DNA of 64,000 nt from Trachythela sp. YZ-2020 (lineage: Eukaryota > Cnidaria > Anthozoa > Malacalcyonacea > Clavulariidae): NCBI GenBank assembly GCA_016169945.1, contig JADLSH010000113.1:62001-126000 (forward strand). Reading direction: 5' to 3'. Shown one piece after another: positions 11,559 to 22,927 of this stretch. Every line of letters begins with the position of its first letter. Position 1 is the stretch's first letter. Both the position numbers and the translations under genes were made by a program. The notes under the pieces are model-generated. The model was not told the DNA's origin, made no database searches, and saw nothing but the letters and a program-made list of their open reading frames with translations.

Positions 11559-14500
11559 ATGGAACATTACTTCGATAATACTACAGCGTTCTCGGAACTG
11601 AGCATAAACAATGCACCTCAACTACGTTGTAATGGTGGAAAATTTACCACATGTGGAAAATGTGAAGCGTGTGAGCTTGGTAGCCAACTGCTTTACACGA
11701 AAGATTGGTTTTTACGCTGCTCTGAACAGACACAAAGGCAGTTCGTGCTAGGACTTGTGCACAGATATAACTCGATAGATCTACACGAGTATACCAACAC
11801 TTTACTAACTACTTTAGAAGGGAAAGATTTTATTTACGCCAGGTCAAGAAATAGACCAAGTTTAAAAGAAGATATGTCAGGAGCAGTCTCAAACCATGCT
11901 CTTAACAAAGCACAGTTAAGAAAAGATATATTAGACTGTTTAAATTGGTTTGAATATAGTCCTTACTGGACTAAATGTAATTTTATGTTAGGTCTAATGC
12001 AGTCATGTAATGCTCAGTTATTGCATATTATTGGTAATGAATCACGTAGTTATTGCTTAGTACATGATGATCAATATCTATCTGAGACAGACAGCAAACA
12101 TGTTGAAGATATGGGTAAGTAATAGTATCAAGATTGGCCATATTTATACCTGCGGATCATCCGTCAAAATGGATCCTCTGTCTCAGTGTAAACACAAGAC
12201 GAACTATTCAGACGAACTATTCAGATTAACTATTCAGACGAACTATTTCCTATTACTGTCTGTTTTCCACGTTTATACATGTTTATCCTTTCTTTCCAAA
12301 GTTCGTCCAGACAAATCATTGCCATTATAGATCGCACAATCGTGTTTACACGAAGATGGAGGATGCATCTTGACGGTCTGACGGTGTAAATCCAGGCATC
12401 AATGTCAACTAATATTTCTTACAACAGCTAAATCTCATAAAATTTATTTTTCTCAAAGACGCAGAAGAAAGCAGTATCCAGAACGAAGGGATGTCATTAA
12501 AAGTGACATTCAGTTCAATCTACAACACATCAAACCCGCTCAGTCCTGATACTATGGACAGACCGAGATCTGCACGGAGAAGTCTTTCCTTTAAATCAGA
12601 GAAAGCTCCAAACCTTGGTTCAGCTGACGCCAAGCTGACGCTTAGCCAAGCTGACCGAGCAGATCTGACATCTCTGAGAGGAGCAACACCAAGATCTGGC
12701 TCGGCAAAGAACAAATACTTACATGTAACTAATGACAACAACTTCTGTTATATATCGATCTACGTTATTTATTCACATAACATACAGAACTGAATTGCCA
12801 TATTTATACCCACAGACGGATAATTCGCAAATACGAAGTACGCACGAAAGTTTGTCTGAGTATACAAATTACGCAGATAGTTCGTCTTCTTTCGTCTGTT
12901 TGCGGCGTTTTTACAGACGAACAGACTTGAGGTGCTTACGTCACGCGGTTTTTAATACAACGGACTTCAGGAATGCGCAGTGCAGTGTGGGACACTTGTA
13001 GGAAAATCTTTGGTCAATTATTCTTTGTTTGAAAATTATGTGGCACTTCTTAGTGCTATATCTTTTCTTTCGTTAGTATGGCCATTCGTCTCAAGTAGAA
13101 ATCTAAACTATTTGAAAAAGACTACAAACACCCCAGGCTACTAAACGCCGGATGAAAGTTTTAATTCAGGTCATTCAGATACAAACTACGCCAACTTATT
13201 CAACAATATATTATGTGATGAAACCAGCGTTACGCAAGCTAGAGATCGACACTTTCTTACATTGATCACATTCACATGGTCGCTACCGTGACGACTAACT
13301 GACGAAGTTTTTTATCCCCTTCCCTCGAAATCTCGAAGTGTTTTTACTTTTTCAGGTAGTTTAGACACAAACCACGACTGCTTGTGACTAAGCAATATAT
13401 AATTTTGATATTTCATTCCAGAGTTGGACCAGTGAGGAAATACCAGATATACACAACGATGAGCTATATGATGATGATTATATATCAGTAGAACCATCAA
13501 GTGTGACAGACTTACAACTCTCATCATCTTGTCTCTTGTTACTGCATCATAAAGACTTTATACGATGTCTACCAGTACATCTCTCAAAGCTCATTCTCAG
13601 TTACTTGGACAAAGCAAGCTTGATAAACTGTTTATGTATAAGTAAACATTGGAGGATATTATGTGAAGAAGTTCAACAAGATGTGTTTGTTCATCAGATC
13701 ATGATTGAAGAAGTTATGATGATGCAGGTTAGTATTTTCATGTTGTTTAAGCCTTGGGAAACCAGGAATCATTGTTGCAAAAGTGTTTGAAAATAATAAT
13801 TGTGATCTTTCCTCAAACGTTTCACTGTTTACTCACCCTAGGAAATATTGCAATTTTGCAACAGTGAGTTGATTTTGAGAAGCGAAGATGAAAGTTATAA
13901 TATATGAAAGTGTCAATAGTTAACTGCATTACATTCCAGGGTGCAACAGCCAAAGGTCTTAATCCTAAATACGCCAAGAAACTGAATGTATGTATTCCTA
14001 TGCACGAGAACAAAACACGAAATGATGAAAATGGTGATCATTCAGAACTACTTCCTTCTTCATCTTTCTTAAGAAGCCGTGAAGATGAGTTACAGTTCAG
14101 GTAAATTGTACTCGGATCTTTTCAAGATTAGCCATATTTATACCGAGAAGATCCTCTATCAAGATACACCATCTGTCTAAGTGTAAACAAAAGAGGAACT
14201 ACCCAGACGAACTAGCTAGAATAGCGTGATCTATACTGCCAATGCATGGGTATGCAGCTAGCTCACCTTGATGGATCATTCGTTTGTTTTCTGTATTTAT
14301 AACCAGACGAAATATCTCTTCGTTACCTACGTTCGTAATAGTTGTATGTTTGAAATAGATATTGAATATAAGATATTAACATTTCTTTCACAGGAGTATG
14401 GCTTACTGCTATGAAGGAATTGAAACAGTCCCAGTTGAAATGGAAGAAAGGAATCTATTCTGTGGAGCGTACAATGTATTTGTGTTGCAAGACTGTGAAG

Positions 14501-17500
14501 ATCCTAACAGATGCGCAACATACAACGGGGGAACATTGGTGGCAATTGGTTCATCAGATCGTAGAGTACGGCTGATAAATGCCAGTACAGGACGGAGTGA
14601 GAAGATTATCAAAGGTCATTCAGGATCTGTGAGAAGTCTGCTTATTAATGAAAAACGTGGCTTTGTTCTGAGCGGGAGCTACGATACCTCGATCAGGTAG
14701 AAACACCGCGTCTATCTATTCCGTTAGAAGCTTTTCGCTTAATGAAATAAGAACTAAATTTTCATTAACTTGATTTAGGTATTGGGACATCCGCGATGGA
14801 AAATGTCGCTGTATATTCCGAGGGTAACTTTGCTATTTCAGTTAAAAAATATAATATTTTTTCTTGTTTGTAATCTTTTACATTTCAAGCAACACGTATA
14901 ACAACATGCTAAAGCTAAGCAGTGCTTTTTATAATCTTACTCATTCGGGATTTTAATTTTCAGCCACAAAGGTACAATATTGTGTCTTGCACTGTCTGGT
15001 AATATTCTGGCTTCAGGGTCAAGAGACAAAAGCGTGAAAGGTATTGATATTATGAACGCTTTATTTCTGAAGATGTTATTTTTAGGTGGCGGACGTAAAG
15101 CCTTAAAGGTTTTGACAATTGACAAAGGTCTCCGAGTGTTAGTTATGGTTAATGGTTATTTTTTAGTGAGGAAGGAGAATCCTCGAAGCACAGGAAAGAA
15201 CCAATCACAACTTACAAGAGTTTATCAAGCACAACGAAGTTATCCAATCTAAGTTATCAACATTTCCTTGTTTTTTAGTGTGGAATTTCGAAACGGGAAA
15301 ATGTCGACGAACATTTCGACATCGACATGTGGTACTTAGTGTTGATGTAAGTGTAACAAATATCAAGTTACGTCATAGGAATACATGTAATACCAAGAGA
15401 CAGTAGACAATACGAGTGACATTGGAATATTTTACAAATTCTTCCCTTACGATCGGTATGAATAATAGGAGTTGTTGTTTAGGTATCTGATGATCTTGTT
15501 GTCAGCGGATGTGAAGGATGCAAAGTGAAGGTTTGGGATATCGAATCAGCAACACTAGTTAAGGTACATTGTATGAATATGACCATGTATTATTTGCATA
15601 TTTACCGCTCGCCTGCATACTTAACTAATCAAAGTAATGATTCTGCCTTCGTGTGTTTCTGAGCCACAAACCTCCACCATCGACTTCTCTCCTAGGAAAT
15701 GTCTAAATGATTACAATGTTCTATATTTCAGAGTCTTGAAGGTCACCAATGTCCAGTTATTGGAGTGACCCTAGGTCATGTTTAAATGATTGCAATGTTC
15801 TATATTTCAGAGTCTTGAAGGCTACCAATGTCCAGTTATTGGAGTGACCCTAGGTCATGTCTAAATGATTGCGATGTTCTATATTTCAGAGTCTTGAAGG
15901 TCACCAATGTCCAGTTAGCGGAGTGACATTCAATAAATATCATATTGTTAGCTCAAGCACTGACTGCTATGCACTAGCGTGGAGTGCGATTGGCAACCAC
16001 ACGAAATGTCTGCAAGCATTCAGACATCCTAAGGCAGTTATTTGTGTAAAGTTGGTGTATTGTCGAGTGATCACTGGAGCAGCAGATGGCAAGGTGAATC
16101 GCTCAGTTGTTATTTCATAAACCTTCACGGTAGACCCAAAATCTTGGTTTGTAATTCTTATTTTGTTTTGCTTATATATCTTTTTAGCTAAGAATTTGGA
16201 GTCTTCTCACTGGTGACTGTCTACGTATCATCCGAGGAAATAGTAAAAATGACGTCATCACTAGCTTGTATGTGGCAGATAACAGGTGAGAAACATTCAG
16301 TGAACTCAATTTGGTTACCTGGAACGATAACAGGCGGTGAAAAGTGAAGCCAAAATAACAGTGCCTACGCCATCAAACGTGATTGATTTCACAACGGCCA
16401 AAGTTCAAAATAAAATAAATAAAAAACAACTTGAAAAGCTGTTAAAACTAACAACAACTTATTTATCCTTTATTTTTATATTTTTTTTATTTCTACAAAC
16501 TTTTTTGCACAAACTACGACTTATATTGACTGACAAAAACAAAAAAAAAATAAATTTGCTGTTTGAACAAAAAAACTGATGAAAAACTAACTCACTCAGT
16601 ACAAAGATATGTTTTCTATGTTTTTTCCTCCTTTTCTTCCTTCTGTAATCTTTTAGCCAGTTACAAAGTAGAAACTACTTTTGGTAAAAAAAACTGTTTT
16701 TTTTCAAAAAAAAAAACAAATAGAAAGTTTTAGTTACGCGCGGCGCAGTAAGTAAATAAGGGGTGACTGAAACTGACGACGTACGCGGAAATTGACTTTC
16801 TTTGAGGGACTGAAACTGACGCACGACCGGACCGTAAGGAAGGATTTAGTTTTCAACTTTTTCCGCCTGAATGATTGAATGTTATCGTTCCAGATATTAG
16901 AAATTTATGGAGTTCACTGGAAACATTTTAGTCTATTCTCATTCTGAAACTTCACGTTTGTCAACAGCATTTGACAGGTTTCAGTGAGTTCATCCAATCA
17001 TTAACGATGCTTTAATTTAGTCACCACAGCAAAGGTTTGTCTGATGAATTCTTTCATTTTCAGAATTGTGATAAACACTCTCAGTAATCTATTAATGTTG
17101 AATTTCGAGGCAGTATCATGGAACTACATTCTCCAAACTGATCGTCCAGAGTCTTTAGGAATAGTAAATAACTTTGCAAGTTCTCCAGCTCGACACAGGC
17201 CCCGGGCTTACATTCGAGCTCAGAAACTAGCTCGAGGTGCGCATGTGGATAAACTTATTGAACCTGTAGTCTCGACACTCTCCTTCAACTGTCTGCTGGA
17301 TAGATCTGTCAGCATGACACCATTTAGCTTACGACGGAGGTCGAGGGTATCAAGCGCACCTGTCAATGTAACCAGACAGGTTACTCAGAGTATTGAACAA
17401 CATGTACAGCGGTTGCATCGTGCACGGCAACACATTGGGCCAGAGGTTGGGCGGCAGGGTAAGCCACGCCCACAGTCATCGCCAGCTCATCTGCAGACAT

Positions 17501-17982
17501 ATGTCAGCAATACAACATCACTAACCACAGGTGTCCTGCCAATGGAAGGTAGTTTGGTTATTAAAGATGATATGAGAACCCCGGCAAAGCCAGATCCTTT
17601 ACCCAGTAAGAATAGTTGGCATGGCGTGACTAGAGGACGGTCTGCACCAGCGATACGAACCGAAGTTCTCCCAGGCAAACAACGTGGTTGGACGACATCG
17701 GCAAAAGACATCATGTTACCTCATAATAAACTGATGCCTACAGCAGCACAAGCAAGAGAACATGTGAAACAACGACCACAGAGTGCTGACTCAGCAAAGG
17801 TGAGAAATGCTGACTCAACAATAGTGACACACAGTTCAAGTGTCATTCCAAAAACAGCATCATATTTGAATCTTAAGACATACAGTGAAGAATTAGCACA
17901 CGAGGCCACAGGTCAAACAAATTGGCCAAGGAAGAAACGTACAATTAACAAGACACAAAGACCTTTGTCCTGTCTGACGTGA
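11559..17982 (+). CDS. FBXW10: FBXW10-like F-box / WD40-repeat protein
   Basis: Predicted substrate receptor of an SCF (SKP1-CUL1-F-box) ubiquitin ligase. Twelve coding exons: 11559-12114, 12459-12724, 13422-13727, 13940-14100, 14394-14696, 14779-14823, 14964-15040, 15279-15346, 15483-15563, 15890-16093, 16188-16285 and 17064-17982; phase closes throughout, giving 1,027 residues (human FBXW10 about 1,050). In order: a Cys-rich start CGKCEACELG and GKDFIYARSRNRPS as in FBXW10; an F-box in exon 3 (FIRCLPVHLSKLILSYL, then ISKHWR); YNVFVLQD; seven WD40 blades in exons 5-12, including GHSGSVRSLLINEK, SGSYDTSIRYWDIRDGKC, ASGSRDKSVKVWNFETGKC and HPKAVICVKL; and IVINTLSNLLMLNF plus a conserved Trp after the propeller. 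The last 250 residues are basic, Ser/Thr-rich and probably disordered. Exon 10 is preceded by two decayed copies of its own acceptor. The intron before exon 12 is rich in poly-A/T. Confidence 0.93.
12130..12412. repeat. Dispersed repeat, FBXW10 intron 1
   Basis: Shares ggccatatttatacc, gatcctct and agtgtaaacacaagacgaac with segments at about 14125-14335 and 62975-63080. Probably a degenerate MITE family; ends not resolved. Confidence 0.45.
14125..14335. repeat. Dispersed repeat, FBXW10 intron 4
   Basis: Contains agccatatttatacc, ctgtctaagtgtaaac and cagacgaactagctagaat, closely matching the segment at 62975-63080 (gatgaactagctagaatagc) and less closely 12130-12412. Confidence 0.5.
15694..15928 (+). 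repeat. Triplicated 79-bp unit containing a splice acceptor and exon 10 start
   Basis: The segment atgttctatatttcag plus agtcttgaagg...ccaatgtcc occurs three times, with exon-like parts beginning at 15732, 15811 and 15890. Only the third continues into the long exon 10 frame. In the first two, reading on past the exon-like part reaches an in-frame taa after ctaggtcatg. Confidence 0.9.
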
Positions 17983-18533
17983 TGAACACATGAAGTCCCT
18001 TTGAATTTGGAATTTTGTTCTTAAACTTTTCAGTGATGATGGGCTACACTTTGTCTATTTTCATAGATGAATATTTCACCAACAGATATGTTGCAAATGA
18101 ACACTGTGCATATTTTACCATTAGTTATTGCATCAAAATTGCTTGGTGGCATGGTTCAACATGCAGCTTTGAGCTCCCATATAAACTGTTACTCTGTGAA
18201 AATGTTCACAGTCATAAGCTCTAATGTTGCCAGATTCCCAACAAGTGTGTAATAATAGGTTTTAACAGATTTGTGAAATATATATTAAAAGAAAGTGTTA
18301 ATCGCATAATGGTATACCATTTATTTGTGCATGCTAGTGTCGTTGCATTCTTTAAATAATCAGAATCTTGTCTATTTACATTTGCATGATACTAACTTGT
18401 GAAATATTTACAATGAGAGACAAATTTGACACTTATGTTGCAATGTCATATTGAATATATTTGCTAATTACTTAATATATTAATTGTATTACTCAGTGCA
18501 GTTACTAATATGACTGTACTCTCTCTCTAATCC

Positions 18534-18558
18534 AATAAAATGTTTTGTACACAATAAA
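18534..18558 (+). terminator. Tandem polyadenylation signals, FBXW10
   Basis: AATAAA at 18534-18539 and again at 18553-18558, about 550 bp after the FBXW10 stop and just before the convergent MOSMO stop at 18614. Confidence 0.5.
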
Positions 18559-18613
18559 ATATAATACAGACAGTATATACCTGTTTCATTCTTGTGCGTG
18601 TTTGTGCACCGTA

Positions 18614-21481
18614 TTAATAATGATAGCCAATTGTGTGACCTTTCCTCATGCATAGTTCTCCAAACAATGTAAAAAGCATTGCAAGCATAAAACAGACATA
18701 TGATGAACCAAGAGAAGTATTAGGAGGCAGTTTGAATGGTATTCCTCCTACCTCAGAACTTCCAAATCCAATGGGAAATATAATTGAGGCAATACATAAC
18801 TGCATTACTAGAAAATAAACATGTGATATAAAGTCATGGCTAGGCTGAGGGATTGGTAAAGCCTGTTTTCCATTTGGTTGCAGCTGTCATGACTAAGTCA
18901 TGGTAACCAATGTGAGCTAGTCTCGATCTTTCTTTTTGTTTGTCCTGTAGATGCCAATTAGCTCAACTGATTGTAGTGATATATCTGCAGTTAATATAAC
19001 ATTGGCCACCTTCATATGGTCACTGATGTGAAATAGTCTGGATCTATCTTTTTTTGTGATGCATGCAAATCAGTCATAATATTGATACAAGATATTGATA
19101 CGATATTGGCCATCATGATCAAGCACAAGCTCATCTCAATGAGGTGGTATTGATTTTTCAGATAAAATTTCAGCATGCACGCTGGTTGATGCCAACATTT
19201 TATACTGGTTTATACCAAACCCAATTATTATCCCATAGCCCCCAAGACGTCAGCACCCACTCAAAAAAGGTCATTAACCCATTAGCTGGCAATTTACTCT
19301 GTCTAACGCCAGACAATTTTACTCATTAACTGGTAGTCCCCTACCACTGACGAGTAAAATACTAAAGTAGGGCGCATTGCAAGCTAATGGGTTACAGTAA
19401 CCTATGTCTCTTCATGGCATATATAGATGTTCTCATGCCCATATGAATGCCACAGTGCCCTACACATGGCTGTACTGCCTAGACCTATGGTATCTATACA
19501 CTAATCAAATAATGTTAAAACTTAAACATTGACAATGTAACAATTAACTTACATGCGACAACAGCGACCCACTTCCCATACTCAAAAGCGCTTGGCTTCC
19601 AAAACGACACAACAATTAGACAACATGTTAGCGTCAATGTGAGCATAGCCAAAATCACAAACAATAATGTTGCTTTCCAGGACTCAGGAAGGTTCGGACT
19701 TACACATATCACTTCACCTTTCATAGATTCTTGACATAGAGTTGTCAAACCAAACCCGACATAACCTAATAGAGAAAGACAAAATTAAAGTCATTAAAAA
19801 TATTGCTACTGTAAGGATATAAACATTGTGTATTCTCCCATGAAACTTTCATGTTTTCAACTATTTAACAATTAGATTATGAGCTCAAGATTTCTATGAG
19901 GTGATAGTTGATAAGGGCAAAGCCCGAATGAACTATCATCTCATAGAAATCGAGAGCTAATAATCTAATTGTTTTAGTAGAAACCAGCAAGAAAACAGTA
20001 TTTCAAAACGTTTTTCATAATTTATTGAAATAAATTCGTTAAAAATCGCACAGAGGAGATGGCTGTTTCGCTACTCGCTATCTATCGACAATTAGATAGC
20101 GAGTAGCGTAGCCAATCAAATTACAGCATTTGCAATAGTATACTAGTATGATTCTACTAATCATCATTAGATGCAAATGACTGTAGTTTCAACAATTTAG
20201 ATGAAGTGCCCAGTTGCATGCCCAATTGCAACTACTGTCCTACACCTATTACTGTTCAAATGTTACAATTACCAATGAATCTTGGCACAATTTCCAGTGG
20301 ACCAATCAGATGTCCCCATTCCTAACATGCAAATTTCACAACTTTGGGAACAGTGTGACCAGATGTGGTAATTTCATTACTACCGTGGTAATTTTTCGTC
20401 ATTTTTGGACGATTGTGGTAATTTGAAATTTGTGGTAATTACTACGGTAATTTTTGAATTGTGGTAATTAATTGCGGTAATTAATCTGAAAATAGCTAAA
20501 AAAGTCAATTACTAGCTCAATTTCCAATTACTGGTAGTCCTCTGCCCTACTGGCAAAAATAATCGATTGCTCATGCCTCAGAGAGTCGGAGGCATTCGAT
20601 TTTCGCTCGTTTGATTTCCGCCAGTTCCCGTCAGCGGTCAACCCCAATGGCGCAAATTGGCACAGTGATTCCATTTTCAAGGAAATTTCCTTTTCTAAGG
20701 AAATTATACTGTTGAAAAAGATAATCTAAGGAATGGAAAAAAGTCAAGGAAATCTAAGGAATTTTTTAAAACTACTGAAGAAGTTATTGATTTTTTTGTT
20801 TATCAAACTAATCTGAGTATGTAGCGAAAATTTAACACTCCGTTTTCTACATCTTATGTTTTCACTTCAGCACAAACGACAACTACCTGAACTGTCTGAA
20901 CTAGGGCTTCTATGGCAACCAAACAAACATTCTTATCGGCAGAAAATATGCTCAGAACGGACTTGACCTTATCTTTATTATATTTATATTGAATTTTGTA
21001 AGTTTTAAAGTTATTAAAAAGTGCCAAACGGAAATCTAGAGGCAATCTAGCCACCAAGAGAAGAGATCACCAAGAGTGTGAAAATTGATCCGCTGGTAAG
21101 AGGTACCGTGGTAATTTTTGGCCCAATGTAGTAATTTTATGCAGCCGGATGTGGTAATTACCCCTGAAAAAACCTGGTCACACTGTTTGGGAATGTAGTC
21201 GCATTAGACAGTTTTGACACGAAAATACAAAACATTTTCCGGCGACAGGAATCATCCACATTTTGGTAATATTATATTTGTGACATTCAATGTTAATTAA
21301 TATAACTATTAACTAAACAGTCTAAACTATAACTAAAATATTATAACTAAGATTATTAAAACTTACCTAAAAAGTCATTGACAACCCAGTTTGGTGTAAC
21401 CAGAGATACAATGGCAAACAAGTCTGCAAAACCACACATTAACCCGCCTGCCATCGCGAACTTATTTACACGATATGGCAT
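18614..21481 (-). CDS. MOSMO: MOSMO (modulator of Smoothened)
   Basis: A four-pass claudin-like membrane protein that in vertebrates works with MEGF8 and MGRN1 to lower Smoothened levels at the cell surface and cilium, damping Hedgehog signalling. Three coding exons: 21367-21481, 19553-19765 and 18614-18807, giving 173 residues (human 167). Matches to MOSMO: GFADLFAIVSLVTPNW in TM1 and the extracellular Trp; CQESMKGEVICVSPNLP before TM2; LTLTCCLIVVSFW; FPIGFGSSEVGG; and KLPPNTSLGSSYVCFMLAM leading into TM4. A second in-frame Met at residue 10 could also serve as start. Intron 1 carries a hairpin element and a hAT-like insertion. Convergent with FBXW10. Confidence 0.9.
19869..19971. mobile_element. 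Hairpin element, MOSMO intron 1
   Basis: Near-perfect inverted repeat: caattagattatgagctc and atttctatgaggtgatagtt pair with aactatcatctcatagaaat and gagctaataatctaattg around a loop of about 20 bp. MITE-like, no ORF. Confidence 0.65.
20069..20108. repeat. Perfect 16-bp hairpin, MOSMO intron 1
   Basis: cgctactcgctatcta, an 8-bp loop, then tagatagcgagtagcg. It lies 100 bp from the previous hairpin and may be part of the same element. Confidence 0.75.
20351..21185. mobile_element. Non-autonomous hAT-like transposon with 8-bp TSD
   Basis: Terminal inverted repeats cagtgtgaccag / ctggtcacactg bound 835 bp. Flanking sequence is duplicated exactly as tttgggaa (20343-20350 and 21186-21193). Both ends contain clusters of tggtaattt subterminal repeats. 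An 8-bp duplication with CAGTG-type ends is the hAT superfamily signature. No transposase-like ORF is present. Confidence 0.85.
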
Positions 21482-21936
21482 ATTTATCCCAAAATGTGTT
21501 TACTACAGTTCTGAATTCAGCTTAGCAACGCCACAAAACAACAAGTTTTGATGTCTTTTCTTTCATTCTGTGTCATTAAACTTTCTTTCAATATTAAGCA
21601 CGATATATGCACATGAAATTTTAGCGATAAAATATTATTTTAAAGTTCAAATTGGTTTAAAAATTTGTAAAGTATTGTACAAATTTACTGTTAATTTTGA
21701 TCACGAAGTTCTTCTTGTGCTTCCACTTACCAAAACACCAGTTTCCTTCCGCAAATTTCCGCAAAAGGCTGAAATTATATATAAACAAAGTTGCTCTGTA
21801 CGCGAAGGACAAATCGCGATCAAATTTTGGTTCTATTTGGGTGGAATTTTGCTGAGAAATTTACAAAAGTGGTCAGACTCTCCCTAAAACGTATCGATTG
21901 TCTGAGAGCGGTCCAGTGTTAATTTGAGATCTTTTG

Positions 21937-22118
21937 GTATGGTATGGTAGTGGGTATGGTATGGGGTATGGTATAGTATGGTAGTGGGTATGGTATGGTA
22001 GTGGGTATGGTATGGTAGTGGGTATGGTATGGTAGTGGGTATGGTATGGTAGTGGGTATGGTATGGTATGGTAGTGGGTATGGTATGGTATGGTAATGGT
22101 ATGGTAAACTGTATTTAA
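21937..22118. repeat. TATGG-type microsatellite
   Basis: Repeats of tatggtatggtagtggg in the spacer between MOSMO and MRTF. The reverse-strand ORF through it (His/Tyr/Pro repeats) is a by-product. The rest of 21482-22927 shows no recognisable gene; 22730-22860 holds diverged units of the 45-bp satellite at 23728-24320. Confidence 0.85.
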
Positions 22119-22927
22119 CAGGCTATCCCTTTCACCAAATAAATTATATCCATAAGAGCCCAAGCATTTTTAAGACTACATTATGTAGGTTTGATTCCCA
22201 GATTGGGAAAATTATTTAATTCATACTGTCTATAATTACGTCAGTATTACGTTTATTTTAGCATTACTGTTGCGAAAATATCTATATACATGTTTTAAAT
22301 TCATGCATTTCAATCTAAAAATGGCGCCCTAACCACAATGCATTTCATTCTAAAGATGGCGCCCTTACTAGCGAAATGGTCAATCTACCCAAAGACGTTA
22401 GAAAATTGAAAACGCTTGGAGTCAAGGACCATGGTCGAATATTGTCATTTTCATTATAAAGTTAGGTCTTCGAAGTATTTTTGCACTTCCTGTATAGACG
22501 TAACACTATATAAGGCCCAATTACACTTCACCATTGACTATCATATGTAGCAGGATATAAAACACTTACTGCTAGTTTGTTCATCCTCTATCACTATGTT
22601 ATAGAATGTCAGTATAGTGTAAAGATCTAGGCAAATTAGAAAACATTGTTGTGGAGACATTTTGACGTTTCTTCGAATGATTCCCCGTTTCCCCACCCTC
22701 GAAAACATCGCCCTTCTTATGAAGGAGAAATCCTTCCCAACAAATTCAAAAACATTGTTTCCTGGTTAGCCCACCTTCGAGAAACATGACTAGGAAACAA
22801 TGTTTCCAGGTTTGTCCACCTTCGGGAAACATGGTTAGAAAACAATGTTTCCTGGTCTCACAGGGCCTAAATGAGCCGCTATGTACAAATATCATGATAT
22901 ATTGTACTGTACAATAATATATAATCG

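Noticed and set aside
21873..22163. His/Tyr/Pro-repeat ORF on the minus strand
   Set aside because: Simple translation of the TATGG microsatellite.
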